From: Psychrobacillus psychrodurans
GTDB lineage: Bacteria; Bacillota; Bacilli; Bacillales_A; Planococcaceae
DNA: 64,000 bases
Assembly: GCA_900114885.1 (NCBI GenBank)
Contig: FOUN01000006.1
Coordinates: 1-64,000, forward strand
Reading direction: 5' to 3'
In this document: piece after piece, positions 36,204 through 44,378 of the stretch
Layout of the letters: each line of letters opens with the position of its first letter
Numbering within the stretch: position 1 is the stretch's first letter
The notes under the pieces: model-generated
Databases searched by the model: none
What the model saw: only the letters and a program-made list of their open reading frames with translations
What the model was told of the DNA's origin: nothing
Made by a program: the position numbers and the translations under genes

Positions 36204-36283
36204 GTCCCTGTGCAAGAAACAAACATGAAAATATAAACATTCATGATTGTTTGATTTAACATGAATGTTTCTTACACAGGGTC
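36204..36283. repeat. 80-bp dispersed palindromic element, copy 2
   Basis: It begins GTCCCTGTGCAAGAAACAAA and ends TGTTTCTTACACAGGGTC. Outer arms pair at all but a few positions, and inner AACATTCATG / CATGAATGTT pairs perfectly. It carries the stop codon of the SNF2 gene (36272) and sits directly upstream of the GntR-type gene. Confidence 0.88.
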
Positions 36284-39200
36284 AATCATCAATATCTCTT
36301 TTATATCCTCTTCCGTCATATTAGAAAGGGTATCTTGTCCCGAATGAATTACTTCGTCAATCATGCTTTTCTTTTTGTGTTGGAGTTCGTTTATTTTTTC
36401 TTCTATGGTACCTTTTGCAATTAAACGAATGATGTGTACTTCGTTTTGCTGTCCCATTCGATGAGCGCGGTCTGCCGCTTGCTGTTCGACTGCAGGATTC
36501 CACCATAGATCGTATAATATAACGGTGTCTGCTCCAGTTAAATTTAACCCTGTGCCACCAGCTTTTAGTGATATGAGAAATAGATTTCCTTCTCCGTTGT
36601 TAAAGCGATCACATAGCTCCACGCGGTCGGCAGGCGGTGTTTGCCCATCTAAGTAAAAATAAGGAGCTCCTTTTCGTATCAATTGTCCCCTAATTATGCC
36701 TAGCATTTGAGTAAACTGAGAAAAGATCAGTACTCGTCTACCTGATATTCGACATTCTTCTAAGATTTCCATCAACTGTTCAAACTTTGCCGAACTTCCT
36801 TTGTAGCCATCAACAAAGAGACCTGGATGGCAACATAGCTGACGAAGTCTTGTTAAGCCAGCCAATATTTTTATACGATTTCTTTGGAGATTGCCTTTCT
36901 TCAAATGCTTCAGTGTATCATGTTTTAGTTCTGCCAAATAAGCAGCATACAATGTTTTTTGCTGGGCTTGTAGGTCGGAAAAGAGCATTGTTTCAATTTT
37001 CTCTGGCAATTCCTTCAATACATCTTTTTTCATGCGACGTAATATAAATGGACGTACTCTTTTGGCAATATTATCTCTACTTAATTCACTAAAGGCCCTT
37101 CTGCCAGGCAATAAAGCAGGAAATACTACATGGAAAATAGACCATAGTTCGTCTAATGCATTTTCGATTGGTGTTCCTGTAAGTGCAAACCGATACTCTG
37201 CTTGGATCATTTTTACAGATCTTGCCGTTTTAGTTGCCGGGTTTTTAAAGGCTTGTGCTTCATCTACAAACAATGTATGAAAAATTCGATTCCGGTATAG
37301 TTCTGTATCCATTCTTAAAGACGGATACGAGGTGATTATAACGTCAGTGTTTATTGATGATTTCCATAATGCATTTCTTTCGACCTTGTTACCGTCTATT
37401 ACTTGTACTTGAATATTTGGTGTAAATTTCTCTAGCTCGTTTTTCCAATTATAGATGAGCGAAGCAGGGCATACGATAAGTACAGGTAGTTGTCGATCAC
37501 GAACGTCTGTAAGTACCGATTCGATGAATGCAATACTCTGTAACGTTTTTCCAAGACCCATATCATCGGCCAGTATTCCACCAAATTTATATTTTGCTAG
37601 TAGCTGGAACCAACGGAAACCCACTTTTTGGTAATCTCTAAGAATATTTGTCAAAGGAATCGGTCCATCTAAGTTTATATTCTCTGGATCATTTAAACTT
37701 TTCATAAGCTTGGCAAAGTTTTCACCAGAATCTACAATTTCACTTTGCTCTAAAGAGTCGATTATTTGCATTCCCTTTATTAGCGGGACACGAATTTCTT
37801 CTTGAATAGTATCACTCGATATCCCCATATCGATCATAAAGTTTGATAACGCCTGAAACTCAGGTGTTTCCAGCGATACTAAATTGCCATTTGGAATACG
37901 GTAAAATTTGCGTTTTTCTTCTACAGAGGCCATAAGCCGTTGAATTTCTTTTTCCGGAATGCCATTTAGATCAAACTTAAACTCTAACCAATCTGTCCGT
38001 TCCTTCACTTCAACTCTTATCCTAGGGCCTATATATCCCATTTGGACACGCATCTTCACCGCAGTCGAGGCATATATTTGGACCCATTTCTCCATACTCG
38101 AAACTACGTGATACAAAAAGTGATATTCTGCTTCCTCATCAAATAAGAAAAAACCACCCGGTGTTTGCGTAAACCCACTCTCTCTTAATAGATCGATGAT
38201 GTGTTGTTCTTTATCCAACTGCCGTCTAATTCCAGGGTAGTGCATGATCTCTTGTTCTATTTCTTCACAAGGATTGATAACAAGATGCCCGTAATGGAAT
38301 TCCAGTCCAGCGAGAATTCGATGTTTAACACGATCCAAAAACAGCTTTACTCGAAGTGGAGTTTCTCCGATTCTTTTGGAAATAGATTCTGCTATATGTA
38401 CATATCCGAGCTTCATAAGCCCAGGTATGGTTTTCTCCATAAAATGATCTATTTGCCCCTCCGAGATGACCAACTCATGTTTTCCAGACTGATCGAGCAT
38501 CTCTTTTAATTCTGCTAGTCGAATGCATTCAGCTGGAGGAAGTTTATATAAAATACCTTCTGAAAATGCATATCCATAGCCCTTCAATACTATGACTCGG
38601 TCAAGACCTGCCACATTTAGTTGATAATTGGTCTTCTTCGTTTCATCAAAAGCAAAACGGAGTGGCAGGTCTTTTCCGAAGTGTACACCATCATACATTT
38701 TTTCTTCGTGCTTGAATTTAACCAATGGTACATTAGTTAATAAAGGAAGTAGTTGGTCCCAATCCGATGCTGAAATGAGTAAAATATCTGATTGTACTAC
38801 TTGCTCGTGCTGACCTTTTAGCAATAGTTGAAGAACTGTATCAGTTTCTTTTGGAAAGCTATAGATTTCCTGCGCATAGTACTGTCCTGGTGCATATTCA
38901 AATGGTTCTTTTTTTTCAATACCTCGAAGAAAATCCTTAACGTTAGAAATACTATGTAACTTATTTGGACCTACATTTAACTGAATGCCAAACCCATTAT
39001 CCCCTGCTACTAATGGTAATGGAGTGCATATAAATTCGACATGTAACGACTGTCTTTCATCAAAATGCAGCTGCTTTGCGGTTGGATGCACTGCACTACT
39101 TTCAAACAAATCGAGCATTCTTGTAGCTAAACGTTCCTCTGTTTCCTTTTCTTCTACTACAAATAGGACCGCTGCAATATGATGACAATACGTTTTAACA

Positions 39201-39427
39201 AAACCAACCGGTGGGCAAGTACAAGTACCTCCTACCTTACCATCCGAATCTGCCACCACCATGACCTCAACATCATCTACTGCATGCACAATGGCTTTGA
39301 TGATCGACTCATTTGGTTGAAAAGATTGAACCTGCACTTTTCCTGCTTGAAAATAGGATTTACCTTTTTTAAAGGCTGTTACACCACATAATTTCTTTAT
39401 TTTTGCTTCATTCATCGAAAAATTCAT
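36272..39427 (-). CDS. SWIM zinc-finger SNF2-family helicase
   Basis: A 1051-residue Swi2/Snf2 DNA translocase resembling the RapA-like YwqA type of Bacillus. The SWIM motif CTC-x9-C-x-H lies at residues 69-83. A long middle region leads to the helicase core: DDMGLGKTLQ (Walker A), LFVDEAQAFKN (DEAQ box), LTGTPIEN, and the C-terminal helicase lobe LISLKAGGTGLNLTGADTV with DRAHRMGQ. The start ATG 39427 has AAAGGAT five bases upstream. The ATG at 39475 lacks a site. The final codons (ProVal-stop) come from a dispersed repeat, so the original C-terminus may have been altered. It may remodel transcription complexes or act in repair. Confidence 0.92.
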   Translation of the reverse strand: MNFSMNEAKIKKLCGVTAFKKGKSYFQAGKVQVQSFQPNESIIKAIVHAVDDVEVMVVADSDGKVGGTCTCPPVGFVKTYCHHIAAVLFVVEEKETEERLATRMLDLFESSAVHPTAKQLHFDERQSLHVEFICTPLPLVAGDNGFGIQLNVGPNKLHSISNVKDFLRGIEKKEPFEYAPGQYYAQEIYSFPKETDTVLQLLLKGQHEQVVQSDILLISASDWDQLLPLLTNVPLVKFKHEEKMYDGVHFGKDLPLRFAFDETKKTNYQLNVAGLDRVIVLKGYGYAFSEGILYKLPPAECIRLAELKEMLDQSGKHELVISEGQIDHFMEKTIPGLMKLGYVHIAESISKRIGETPLRVKLFLDRVKHRILAGLEFHYGHLVINPCEEIEQEIMHYPGIRRQLDKEQHIIDLLRESGFTQTPGGFFLFDEEAEYHFLYHVVSSMEKWVQIYASTAVKMRVQMGYIGPRIRVEVKERTDWLEFKFDLNGIPEKEIQRLMASVEEKRKFYRIPNGNLVSLETPEFQALSNFMIDMGISSDTIQEEIRVPLIKGMQIIDSLEQSEIVDSGENFAKLMKSLNDPENINLDGPIPLTNILRDYQKVGFRWFQLLAKYKFGGILADDMGLGKTLQSIAFIESVLTDVRDRQLPVLIVCPASLIYNWKNELEKFTPNIQVQVIDGNKVERNALWKSSINTDVIITSYPSLRMDTELYRNRIFHTLFVDEAQAFKNPATKTARSVKMIQAEYRFALTGTPIENALDELWSIFHVVFPALLPGRRAFSELSRDNIAKRVRPFILRRMKKDVLKELPEKIETMLFSDLQAQQKTLYAAYLAELKHDTLKHLKKGNLQRNRIKILAGLTRLRQLCCHPGLFVDGYKGSSAKFEQLMEILEECRISGRRVLIFSQFTQMLGIIRGQLIRKGAPYFYLDGQTPPADRVELCDRFNNGEGNLFLISLKAGGTGLNLTGADTVILYDLWWNPAVEQQAADRAHRMGQQNEVHIIRLIAKGTIEEKINELQHKKKSMIDEVIHSGQDTLSNMTEEDIKEILMIDPV

Positions 39428-39529
39428 TGCATATCCTTTCTCGATCCTTAAATCAAGAATATCTTTTGATCGCATAATTTGTTTTACTTTATTTTAGCAT
39501 ATACCTAAACTTTCGACCTTTTCTCAAAT

Positions 39530-39566
39530 AAAAGCCTTAGAAACTCCAATGGTTTCTAAGGCTTTT
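39530..39566 (-). terminator. terminator of the CorC-type gene
   Basis: Perfect 15-bp arms AAAAGCCTTAGAAAC / GTTTCTAAGGCTTTT with a T-rich flank on each strand. Confidence 0.85.
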
Positions 39567-39623
39567 CCTAATATTTTGGCTTTGGTAGCGGAGGTTTCGC
39601 TCTTACTCATCATTCCTATTGAA

Positions 39624-40925
39624 TTAAGAAGTTATTTTAATGACCTCTATAAAATGTAATTGATGCCCTTCTTTTTCGTAAATAGAGAAGTTGTATCCAT
39701 TAAACTCAATCTGATTATCCATTAATAGATCCATATCTTGTGTGTAATACCAACCTCCGATAGTATCAATATCAGGATTTTCTAACTCAATTCTTAAAAG
39801 TTTTGCTACATCATCTATCAATACCTTTGAATGGATAATATAATGGTCATCCTTTAGTTTACGAATGTCCGCAACCTCATCTTCGTCAAATTCATCACGA
39901 ATTTCTCCAACGATTTCTTCTAGAATATCTTCTACTGTTACAAGACCAGACGTACCTCCATATTCATCCAATAGAATTGCCATATGCGTACGTTCCTTTT
40001 GCATTTTCAATAACAAATTATTAATCGGAGTCGTATCAATCGTATTAATGACAGGGTTTGTAAATCTTTCTATCGTAAACGTTTCAGCAGTGACACGGTT
40101 GCTCATCCCCTGCGTTAAAAAATCTTTTATATTTATAAACCCGATAATATTATCTCGATCTCCTTCATAAACAGGATAACGCGTATATCGTTCTTCTGAA
40201 ATGAGTGTAAGCACATCATGGAATGTTGCATTTTTTTCAAATCCAATGATTTCAGTACGAGGCACCATAATTTCACGAGCAATACGATCGTCAAATTCAA
40301 ATACATTATTCACATACTTCAACTCATTTTGATTAATTTCACCACTTTTGTAACTTTCCGCTAGTAATAGGCGCAGTTCTTCTTCTGTATGAGACAATTC
40401 ATGTTCAGAAGCCGGCTTCATACCAAATAGACCTACTAAGACACGCGCAGAACCATTTAAGAACCAAATAAATGGATACAAAATTTTATAGAAAATCATT
40501 ATTGGTTTAGCAAAAACAAGAGTCACCGCTTCTGCCTTTTGAATCGCGACCGTTTTAGGTGCTAATTCACCCACCACCACGTGTAAAAATGTTGCAATGG
40601 CAAATGCGGCACCAATCGTAAAGTAGTGGATATTATCTGTACTAATACCAATACTTTCGAATAAAGGATGCAAAATAAATTCGAATGTCGATTCACCTAC
40701 CATACCAATACCAAGTGCAGTTACAGTAATCCCTAACTGACAAGCTGATAAGTATTCATCTAGATGTGTGGTTACATGTTTTGCTGCAAGTGAGCCTTTA
40801 CGACCTTCAGCCACTAGCTGATCAACTCTCGAATGTCGAACTTTTACAATGGCAAACTCTGTTGCGACGAAAAATCCAGTTAATGCTAGTAAAATAATAA
40901 ATATCGTTAAATTTAATACGGTCAA
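39624..40925 (-). CDS. CNNM/CorC (HlyC) family transporter with CBS pair
   Basis: A 433-residue membrane protein. The N-terminal CNNM domain has about four spans (LNLTIFIILLALTGFFVATE, VTALGIGMVGESTFEFIL). Two CBS domains follow (IMVPRTEIIGFEKNAT, HMAILLDEYGGTSGLVTVED) and a C-terminal CorC_HlyC domain ends it. Relatives such as Bacillus MpfA (YhdP) export magnesium, and others affect cobalt or sodium. The start is TTG at 40925, since two stops lie immediately upstream in frame. Its Shine-Dalgarno is 29 bases away with a hairpin between (see 40932-40961). It is downstream of a MerR gene, like yhdQ-yhdP of B. subtilis. Confidence 0.9.
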   Translation of the reverse strand: MTVLNLTIFIILLALTGFFVATEFAIVKVRHSRVDQLVAEGRKGSLAAKHVTTHLDEYLSACQLGITVTALGIGMVGESTFEFILHPLFESIGISTDNIHYFTIGAAFAIATFLHVVVGELAPKTVAIQKAEAVTLVFAKPIMIFYKILYPFIWFLNGSARVLVGLFGMKPASEHELSHTEEELRLLLAESYKSGEINQNELKYVNNVFEFDDRIAREIMVPRTEIIGFEKNATFHDVLTLISEERYTRYPVYEGDRDNIIGFINIKDFLTQGMSNRVTAETFTIERFTNPVINTIDTTPINNLLLKMQKERTHMAILLDEYGGTSGLVTVEDILEEIVGEIRDEFDEDEVADIRKLKDDHYIIHSKVLIDDVAKLLRIELENPDIDTIGGWYYTQDMDLLMDNQIEFNGYNFSIYEKEGHQLHFIEVIKITS

Positions 40926-40931
40926 TAAGTC

Positions 40932-40961
40932 GTCTTACTATAGTAGTAAGACTTCACCTCC
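40932..40961 (-). promoter_or_regulatory. Shine-Dalgarno separated from the TTG start by a 9-bp hairpin
   Basis: GGAGGTG (40955-40961) overlaps the MerR stop codon. Two bases on, GTCTTACTA / TAGTAAGAC (40944-40952 and 40932-40940) form a perfect stem with a 3-base loop. Six bases later comes the TTG. Folding brings the effective spacing from 29 to 8 bases. Confidence 0.7.
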
Positions 40962-41380
40962 TATGTGATAAGTAGAAGTAAAGATTGCATAAGAGCAACG
41001 CTTTCAGTTGAGATCTTTTGTTTGATATTGTGTTGTGTAGTTTCTTCTTCTGTATTAATTTGCTCAAGCAAATGAGAAACTTCTTTTTCCAAATACTGCA
41101 TCTGTAAGCGTAGCTCTTGAATATCTACTTCTTCTATTTGTTCCTTTTCAAACTGTTTTTTGATAGCTTCCAGAGACATACCTGAAGATTTTTTTTCTTC
41201 AATTATTCGTAATTTCTCAATCGTTTCTAAAGGATAGTAACGATAATTCGAAGCAGAACGTTCAGCTTCTAACAAACCGAGCGTCGTATAATAATCAATA
41301 GTACGTCTAGTAATACCTGTTTTCTCTGCTAATTCACCAATTTTCAGTTTTTCGATCCCAATTAGATCACTCCAAACCAT
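40961..41380 (-). CDS. MerR-family transcriptional regulator
   Basis: A 139-residue regulator. The MerR winged helix (KIGELAEKTGITRRTIDYYTTLG, then LLEAERSASNYRYYP) is followed by a coiled-coil dimer helix (EEVDIQELRLQMQYLEKEV) and a short tail without the metal-binding cysteines of CueR/MerR, so it probably senses something else. The frame opens at ATG 41380 only about six bases after the predicted transcription start, which would be nearly leaderless. GGAG lies inside the frame. It is operonic with the CorC gene. Confidence 0.85.
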   Translation of the reverse strand: MVWSDLIGIEKLKIGELAEKTGITRRTIDYYTTLGLLEAERSASNYRYYPLETIEKLRIIEEKKSSGMSLEAIKKQFEKEQIEEVDIQELRLQMQYLEKEVSHLLEQINTEEETTQHNIKQKISTESVALMQSLLLLIT

Positions 41381-41394
41381 AACGTTATAGTTTT

Positions 41395-41423
41395 AGTATA
41401 ATAATAGTTAAATATAATTGCAA
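41395..41423 (-). promoter_or_regulatory. promoter of the merR-corC operon
   Basis: TTGCAA (41418-41423), 17-base spacer, TATACT (41395-41400) on the minus strand, only 15 bases before the MerR ATG. The 10-bp palindrome ATAACGTTAT overlaps the start. Confidence 0.7.
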
Positions 41424-41489
41424 TTATTTAGTGCAACTATATTTAAAACATCAATAAATAGAGCTTTCTTTTAACATTTACCGACTTTT

Positions 41490-41514
41490 GTTTACGGCAG
41501 ACTCTAATGGGTAA
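41490..41514 (+). promoter_or_regulatory. sigma-B type promoter of the general stress gene
   Basis: GTTTAC (41490-41495), 13-base spacer, GGGTAA (41509-41514). It matches the Bacillus sigma-B consensus GTTTAA-N13/15-GGGTAT at ten of twelve bases, 40 bases before the stress protein start. Confidence 0.8.
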
Positions 41515-41554
41515 ATTAAACATAATACTAAATAACATATGGAGGTATAAACAA

Positions 41555-42028
41555 ATGGCACATAAAAAGTTTGTGGGTTCATTTCTAACAGAACAGGAAG
41601 TACTAGATAAAATCAACGAACTTAAACTAGAAGGTTATGTAGAAGAAGATATTTATGTCGTAACAAATCACAAGGAATCGCTTTCGATTGTCCGTGGACA
41701 AACAGGCGTGGAGCTGGAGTCTGCTGGGGGCAGCTGGTTAGATAAATTCAAGGCATTTTTAACCGGGGATGAGCCTGTACGAGCAGCTTTTAGTCAAATG
41801 GGATTTAGTGATGAGGATTCTGAACGCTATTACAGTGAATTGAAAAATGGAGGTATTCTCCTTTATGTGGATAAGAATTACGGCACCGTTTACGATGAAT
41901 ATGCCAAAACCCAATCAGACTCATCTTATGATGGAGATAATTTAGAAGGCACTGGTGAATCAATACGTGCGAAAGATGTAGAGAATCGATTAAATCAATA
42001 TCCACTAAGTGACCGCGGTGAACGTTAA
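41555..42028 (+). CDS. general stress protein 17M-like (YflT domain)
   Basis: A 157-residue soluble protein with a YflT/heat-induced stress domain: KFVGSFLTEQEVLDKINELK at the N-terminus, an EEDIYVVTN strand, then FKAFLTGDEPVRAAFSQMGF and a SERYYSELKNGGILLYVD strand. The C-terminal tail is hydrophilic. In B. subtilis these proteins belong to the sigma-B general stress regulon, and a matching promoter lies upstream. Start ATG 41555 has GGAGG nine bases before it. Molecular function is unknown. Confidence 0.87.
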   Translation: MAHKKFVGSFLTEQEVLDKINELKLEGYVEEDIYVVTNHKESLSIVRGQTGVELESAGGSWLDKFKAFLTGDEPVRAAFSQMGFSDEDSERYYSELKNGGILLYVDKNYGTVYDEYAKTQSDSSYDGDNLEGTGESIRAKDVENRLNQYPLSDRGER

Positions 42029-42064
42029 TTTCATTAATACACTCGAACTAAAGGAGTCATTCCT

Positions 42065-42400
42065 ATGAAAAAACTATTTACTGCACTCTTAGGAGTAACC
42101 TTATTAGTGGGATGTTCAGATGATGCATCCACTGATACCGAATCAAAAAAAATACCAATAGTAAAGGAAGTAAATGAAGCGTTAAATGATCTTCCCGAGT
42201 ATGATTTATTGGCTCAATATATTGATTTGTCTACATATGAGGCAGATATAGAAAGCGATAATAATGGAACACGCGTCATTTACTTTGAGGATGAAGAAGG
42301 ACAAAAAGGTTACAAGAGTGTGTTTGTAAAAAAGTCCAACCATTTAAAGCTGGTTAGTTTAGATAATGATGGATTGGTTTACGATAATATAATTCAATAA
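42065..42400 (+). CDS. small lipoprotein of unknown function
   Basis: A 111-residue protein with a lipoprotein signal (KKLFTALLGVTLLVGCSDD, lipid-modified Cys17) and an acidic mature part of about 95 residues ending in beta-strand-like FVKKSNHLKLVSLD. No family recognised. It is 36 bases after the stress gene with a good AAAGGAG, so likely in the same sigma-B-driven transcript, which ends at 42410-42440. Confidence 0.75.
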   Translation: MKKLFTALLGVTLLVGCSDDASTDTESKKIPIVKEVNEALNDLPEYDLLAQYIDLSTYEADIESDNNGTRVIYFEDEEGQKGYKSVFVKKSNHLKLVSLDNDGLVYDNIIQ

Positions 42401-42409
42401 CTAGAACTA

Positions 42410-42440
42410 TCCCCAAACATAAACAATAACTGTTTGGGGA
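42410..42440 (+). terminator. terminator after the stress/lipoprotein operon
   Basis: Arms TCCCCAAACA / TGTTTGGGGA followed by CTTTGTTTA. Confidence 0.85.
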
Positions 42441-42546
42441 CTTTGTTTATAAACTGAGCAAAACTTCTATTTCCCAGTTCTCGTTTTTTTAACTATTTAA
42501 TGGTAAAATTAGTCCTATAAAACATAGGAATACAAAGGGGATGCTT

Positions 42547-43827
42547 ATGAACATTAATGTTAATTTTTCAGGGGACTTTACACAACTTGTAACACCAGAA
42601 GTTACGAATAGATTAGAGGCAATTCAACAGGGGATACATACAAAATCAGCAACCGGGGCAGAGTTTTTAGGCTGGGTTGATTGGCCGAGTAGTATGAGTA
42701 CCGATTTTCTACAAGATATCCAAAAAACAGCCGAACAAGTACGTTCTAATTCGGATGTGCTAGTCGTTATTGGAATTGGTGGATCATACTTAGGATCCAA
42801 AGCAGTAATAGAAGCACTATCATCACCATTTGAGAAAAAAGAAGGTTTGGAAGTTGTTTTCGCTGGTCATATGGTTAGTGGGGAATATTTGAAGCAACTG
42901 ATGTCTTACTTAGATGGAAAAGAAGTATCATTAAATGTCATTTCTAAGTCAGGTAAAACAACTGAGCCAGCCTTAGCATTCCGATTTTTACAGCAATACA
43001 TGGAAAAACGCTATGGAGATCAGGCAACATCTCGTATTATCGTGACAACTGATGAAGAAAAAGGTGCACTTCTATCACTTGCGATAGAAAAGGGATATAA
43101 GCGCTATGTCGTGCCAAATGACATAGGAGGAAGATATTCAGTATTTACTGCTGTTGGTTTACTACCTATTGCAGCAGCAGGCTATAACATCGATAAATTA
43201 ATTGCCGGGGCTAGAAATGCGGAACAGGAATTCAGTACAGTAGATACAAAAACCAATAGCGCTATTCAGTATGCTATTATCCGCAAACATTTATATGATG
43301 CAGGATACCCAGTTGAGATTATGGCTACCTTTGATGAAAAACTTCGCTATATCCAAGAATGGTGGAAGCAATTGTTCGGTGAAAGTGAAGGCAAAGATGG
43401 TAAAGGGATTTTCCCAGCATCCGTTGTCTATTCGACGGACTTGCATTCATTAGGACAATACATTCAAGACGGAAAACGCATGTTATTCGAAACTTTTTTA
43501 ACTATCGAAAATACGAATGAAGACCTAACTGTTTTTGAAGCAGAGAACGACGGCGACGAATTAAACTATTTAAGTGGATTAACACTTCACAAGTTCAACC
43601 ACGCCTGCCATGAAGCAACTGCTAGCGCTCACTTAGCTGGCGGGGTTCCACAGGTTTCCTTGTCCATCGAGCAAATCGACGAAGAGCATATTGGTCATTT
43701 GTTGTACTTCTATATGATTTCTTGTGCCTATAGTGCATATTTATTAGATATTAATCCATTTGATCAACCCGGTGTGGAAGATTACAAGAATAATATCTTC
43801 AAAATCCTTAAAAAACCAGGTTATTAA
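42547..43827 (+). CDS. pgi: glucose-6-phosphate isomerase
   Basis: A 426-residue cytoplasmic glycolytic isomerase interconverting glucose-6-P and fructose-6-P. Two SIS folds: IGIGGSYLGSKAV, then VISKSGKTTEPALAFR (family SGTTxEP; Lys replaces the usual Thr here), WWKQLFGESEGKDGKGIFP and NPFDQPGVEDYK. It lacks the last 20 or so residues found in B. subtilis Pgi. Start chosen at ATG 42547, six bases after GGGG. The ATG at 42541 overlaps the ribosome site. Monocistronic, with terminator at 43837. Confidence 0.95.
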   Translation: MNINVNFSGDFTQLVTPEVTNRLEAIQQGIHTKSATGAEFLGWVDWPSSMSTDFLQDIQKTAEQVRSNSDVLVVIGIGGSYLGSKAVIEALSSPFEKKEGLEVVFAGHMVSGEYLKQLMSYLDGKEVSLNVISKSGKTTEPALAFRFLQQYMEKRYGDQATSRIIVTTDEEKGALLSLAIEKGYKRYVVPNDIGGRYSVFTAVGLLPIAAAGYNIDKLIAGARNAEQEFSTVDTKTNSAIQYAIIRKHLYDAGYPVEIMATFDEKLRYIQEWWKQLFGESEGKDGKGIFPASVVYSTDLHSLGQYIQDGKRMLFETFLTIENTNEDLTVFEAENDGDELNYLSGLTLHKFNHACHEATASAHLAGGVPQVSLSIEQIDEEHIGHLLYFYMISCAYSAYLLDINPFDQPGVEDYKNNIFKILKKPGY

Positions 43828-43836
43828 TGGTTGGTA

Positions 43837-43863
43837 GGGGGAACCAATACTTCCCCCCCCTTT
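43837..43863 (+). terminator. pgi terminator
   Basis: GGGGGAA / TTCCCCC stem followed by C-rich and TTT tail, 10 bases after the stop. Confidence 0.75.
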
Positions 43864-43965
43864 CTGTTACTATACAAGAAAAAATGGTCAAAAAGACGAA
43901 TCTGTTTCTATCGTTTTCAGAAGGCAGTGGACAGACTTGCTGTATTATAACTGAGTGAATTTTTA

Positions 43966-44006
43966 GGGATGCTGGTTGATGATGACATCAAACCAGCATC
44001 CCTTTT
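43966..44006 (+). terminator. orphan terminator-like hairpin
   Basis: Perfect 12-bp arms GGGATGCTGGTT / AACCAGCATCCC with a 13-base loop and TTTT tail, 140 bases past pgi. Confidence 0.7.
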
Positions 44007-44284
44007 ATCGGTCATCTTATGGGGTTTGTCTGTCCGTCACTCTCCTACAAATCTTAGAAACAGGCAAGTGCATTTTTGGATAACTAGAGAAAAGATACTT
44101 TCCTATTCACAGAGTAGGAGCTCTCGAAGATACAATTTCGTGAGCTATTCTGCTTCTATATTTAATAAACACTTATTATTTCACTGCATAAAATATTTTC
44201 TTTCCTCAGAATTAATTCACGCTCTTGAATCAGTCAAGAAGGCACTTGAAAATAAGAGTATCTACATGCTTTAGTAAGTAAAGA

Positions 44285-44322
44285 AAAAATGAACTCGGAA
44301 ATGTTTCATCAAGCTCATTTTT
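44285..44322 (-). terminator. terminator of the NAD salvage operon
   Basis: AAAAATGAACT / AGCTCATTTTT arms, about 60 bases after the NadD-like stop, with TTTTTTC on the minus strand. Confidence 0.6.
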
Positions 44323-44378
44323 CTGTACAAAGTAACCACGTACCTCAACATAGCCCTACCTTATAAAATTATTTTTAT

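Larger units (their letters stand above)
43864..44378. other. intergenic, no gene seen; contains an isolated terminator
   Basis: A 306-base plus-strand frame (43969-44274) starts inside a hairpin and looks accidental. A perfect terminator at 43966-44006 has no gene in front of it, so a short untranslated RNA between pgi and it is possible, but I saw no clear promoter. Confidence 0.5.

Noticed and set aside
42541-42546. First ATG of pgi
   Set aside because: It overlaps the GGGG ribosome site; the second ATG has correct spacing.
43969-44274. 101-codon ORF after pgi
   Set aside because: It starts inside a terminator hairpin, has no Shine-Dalgarno and no plausible domain.
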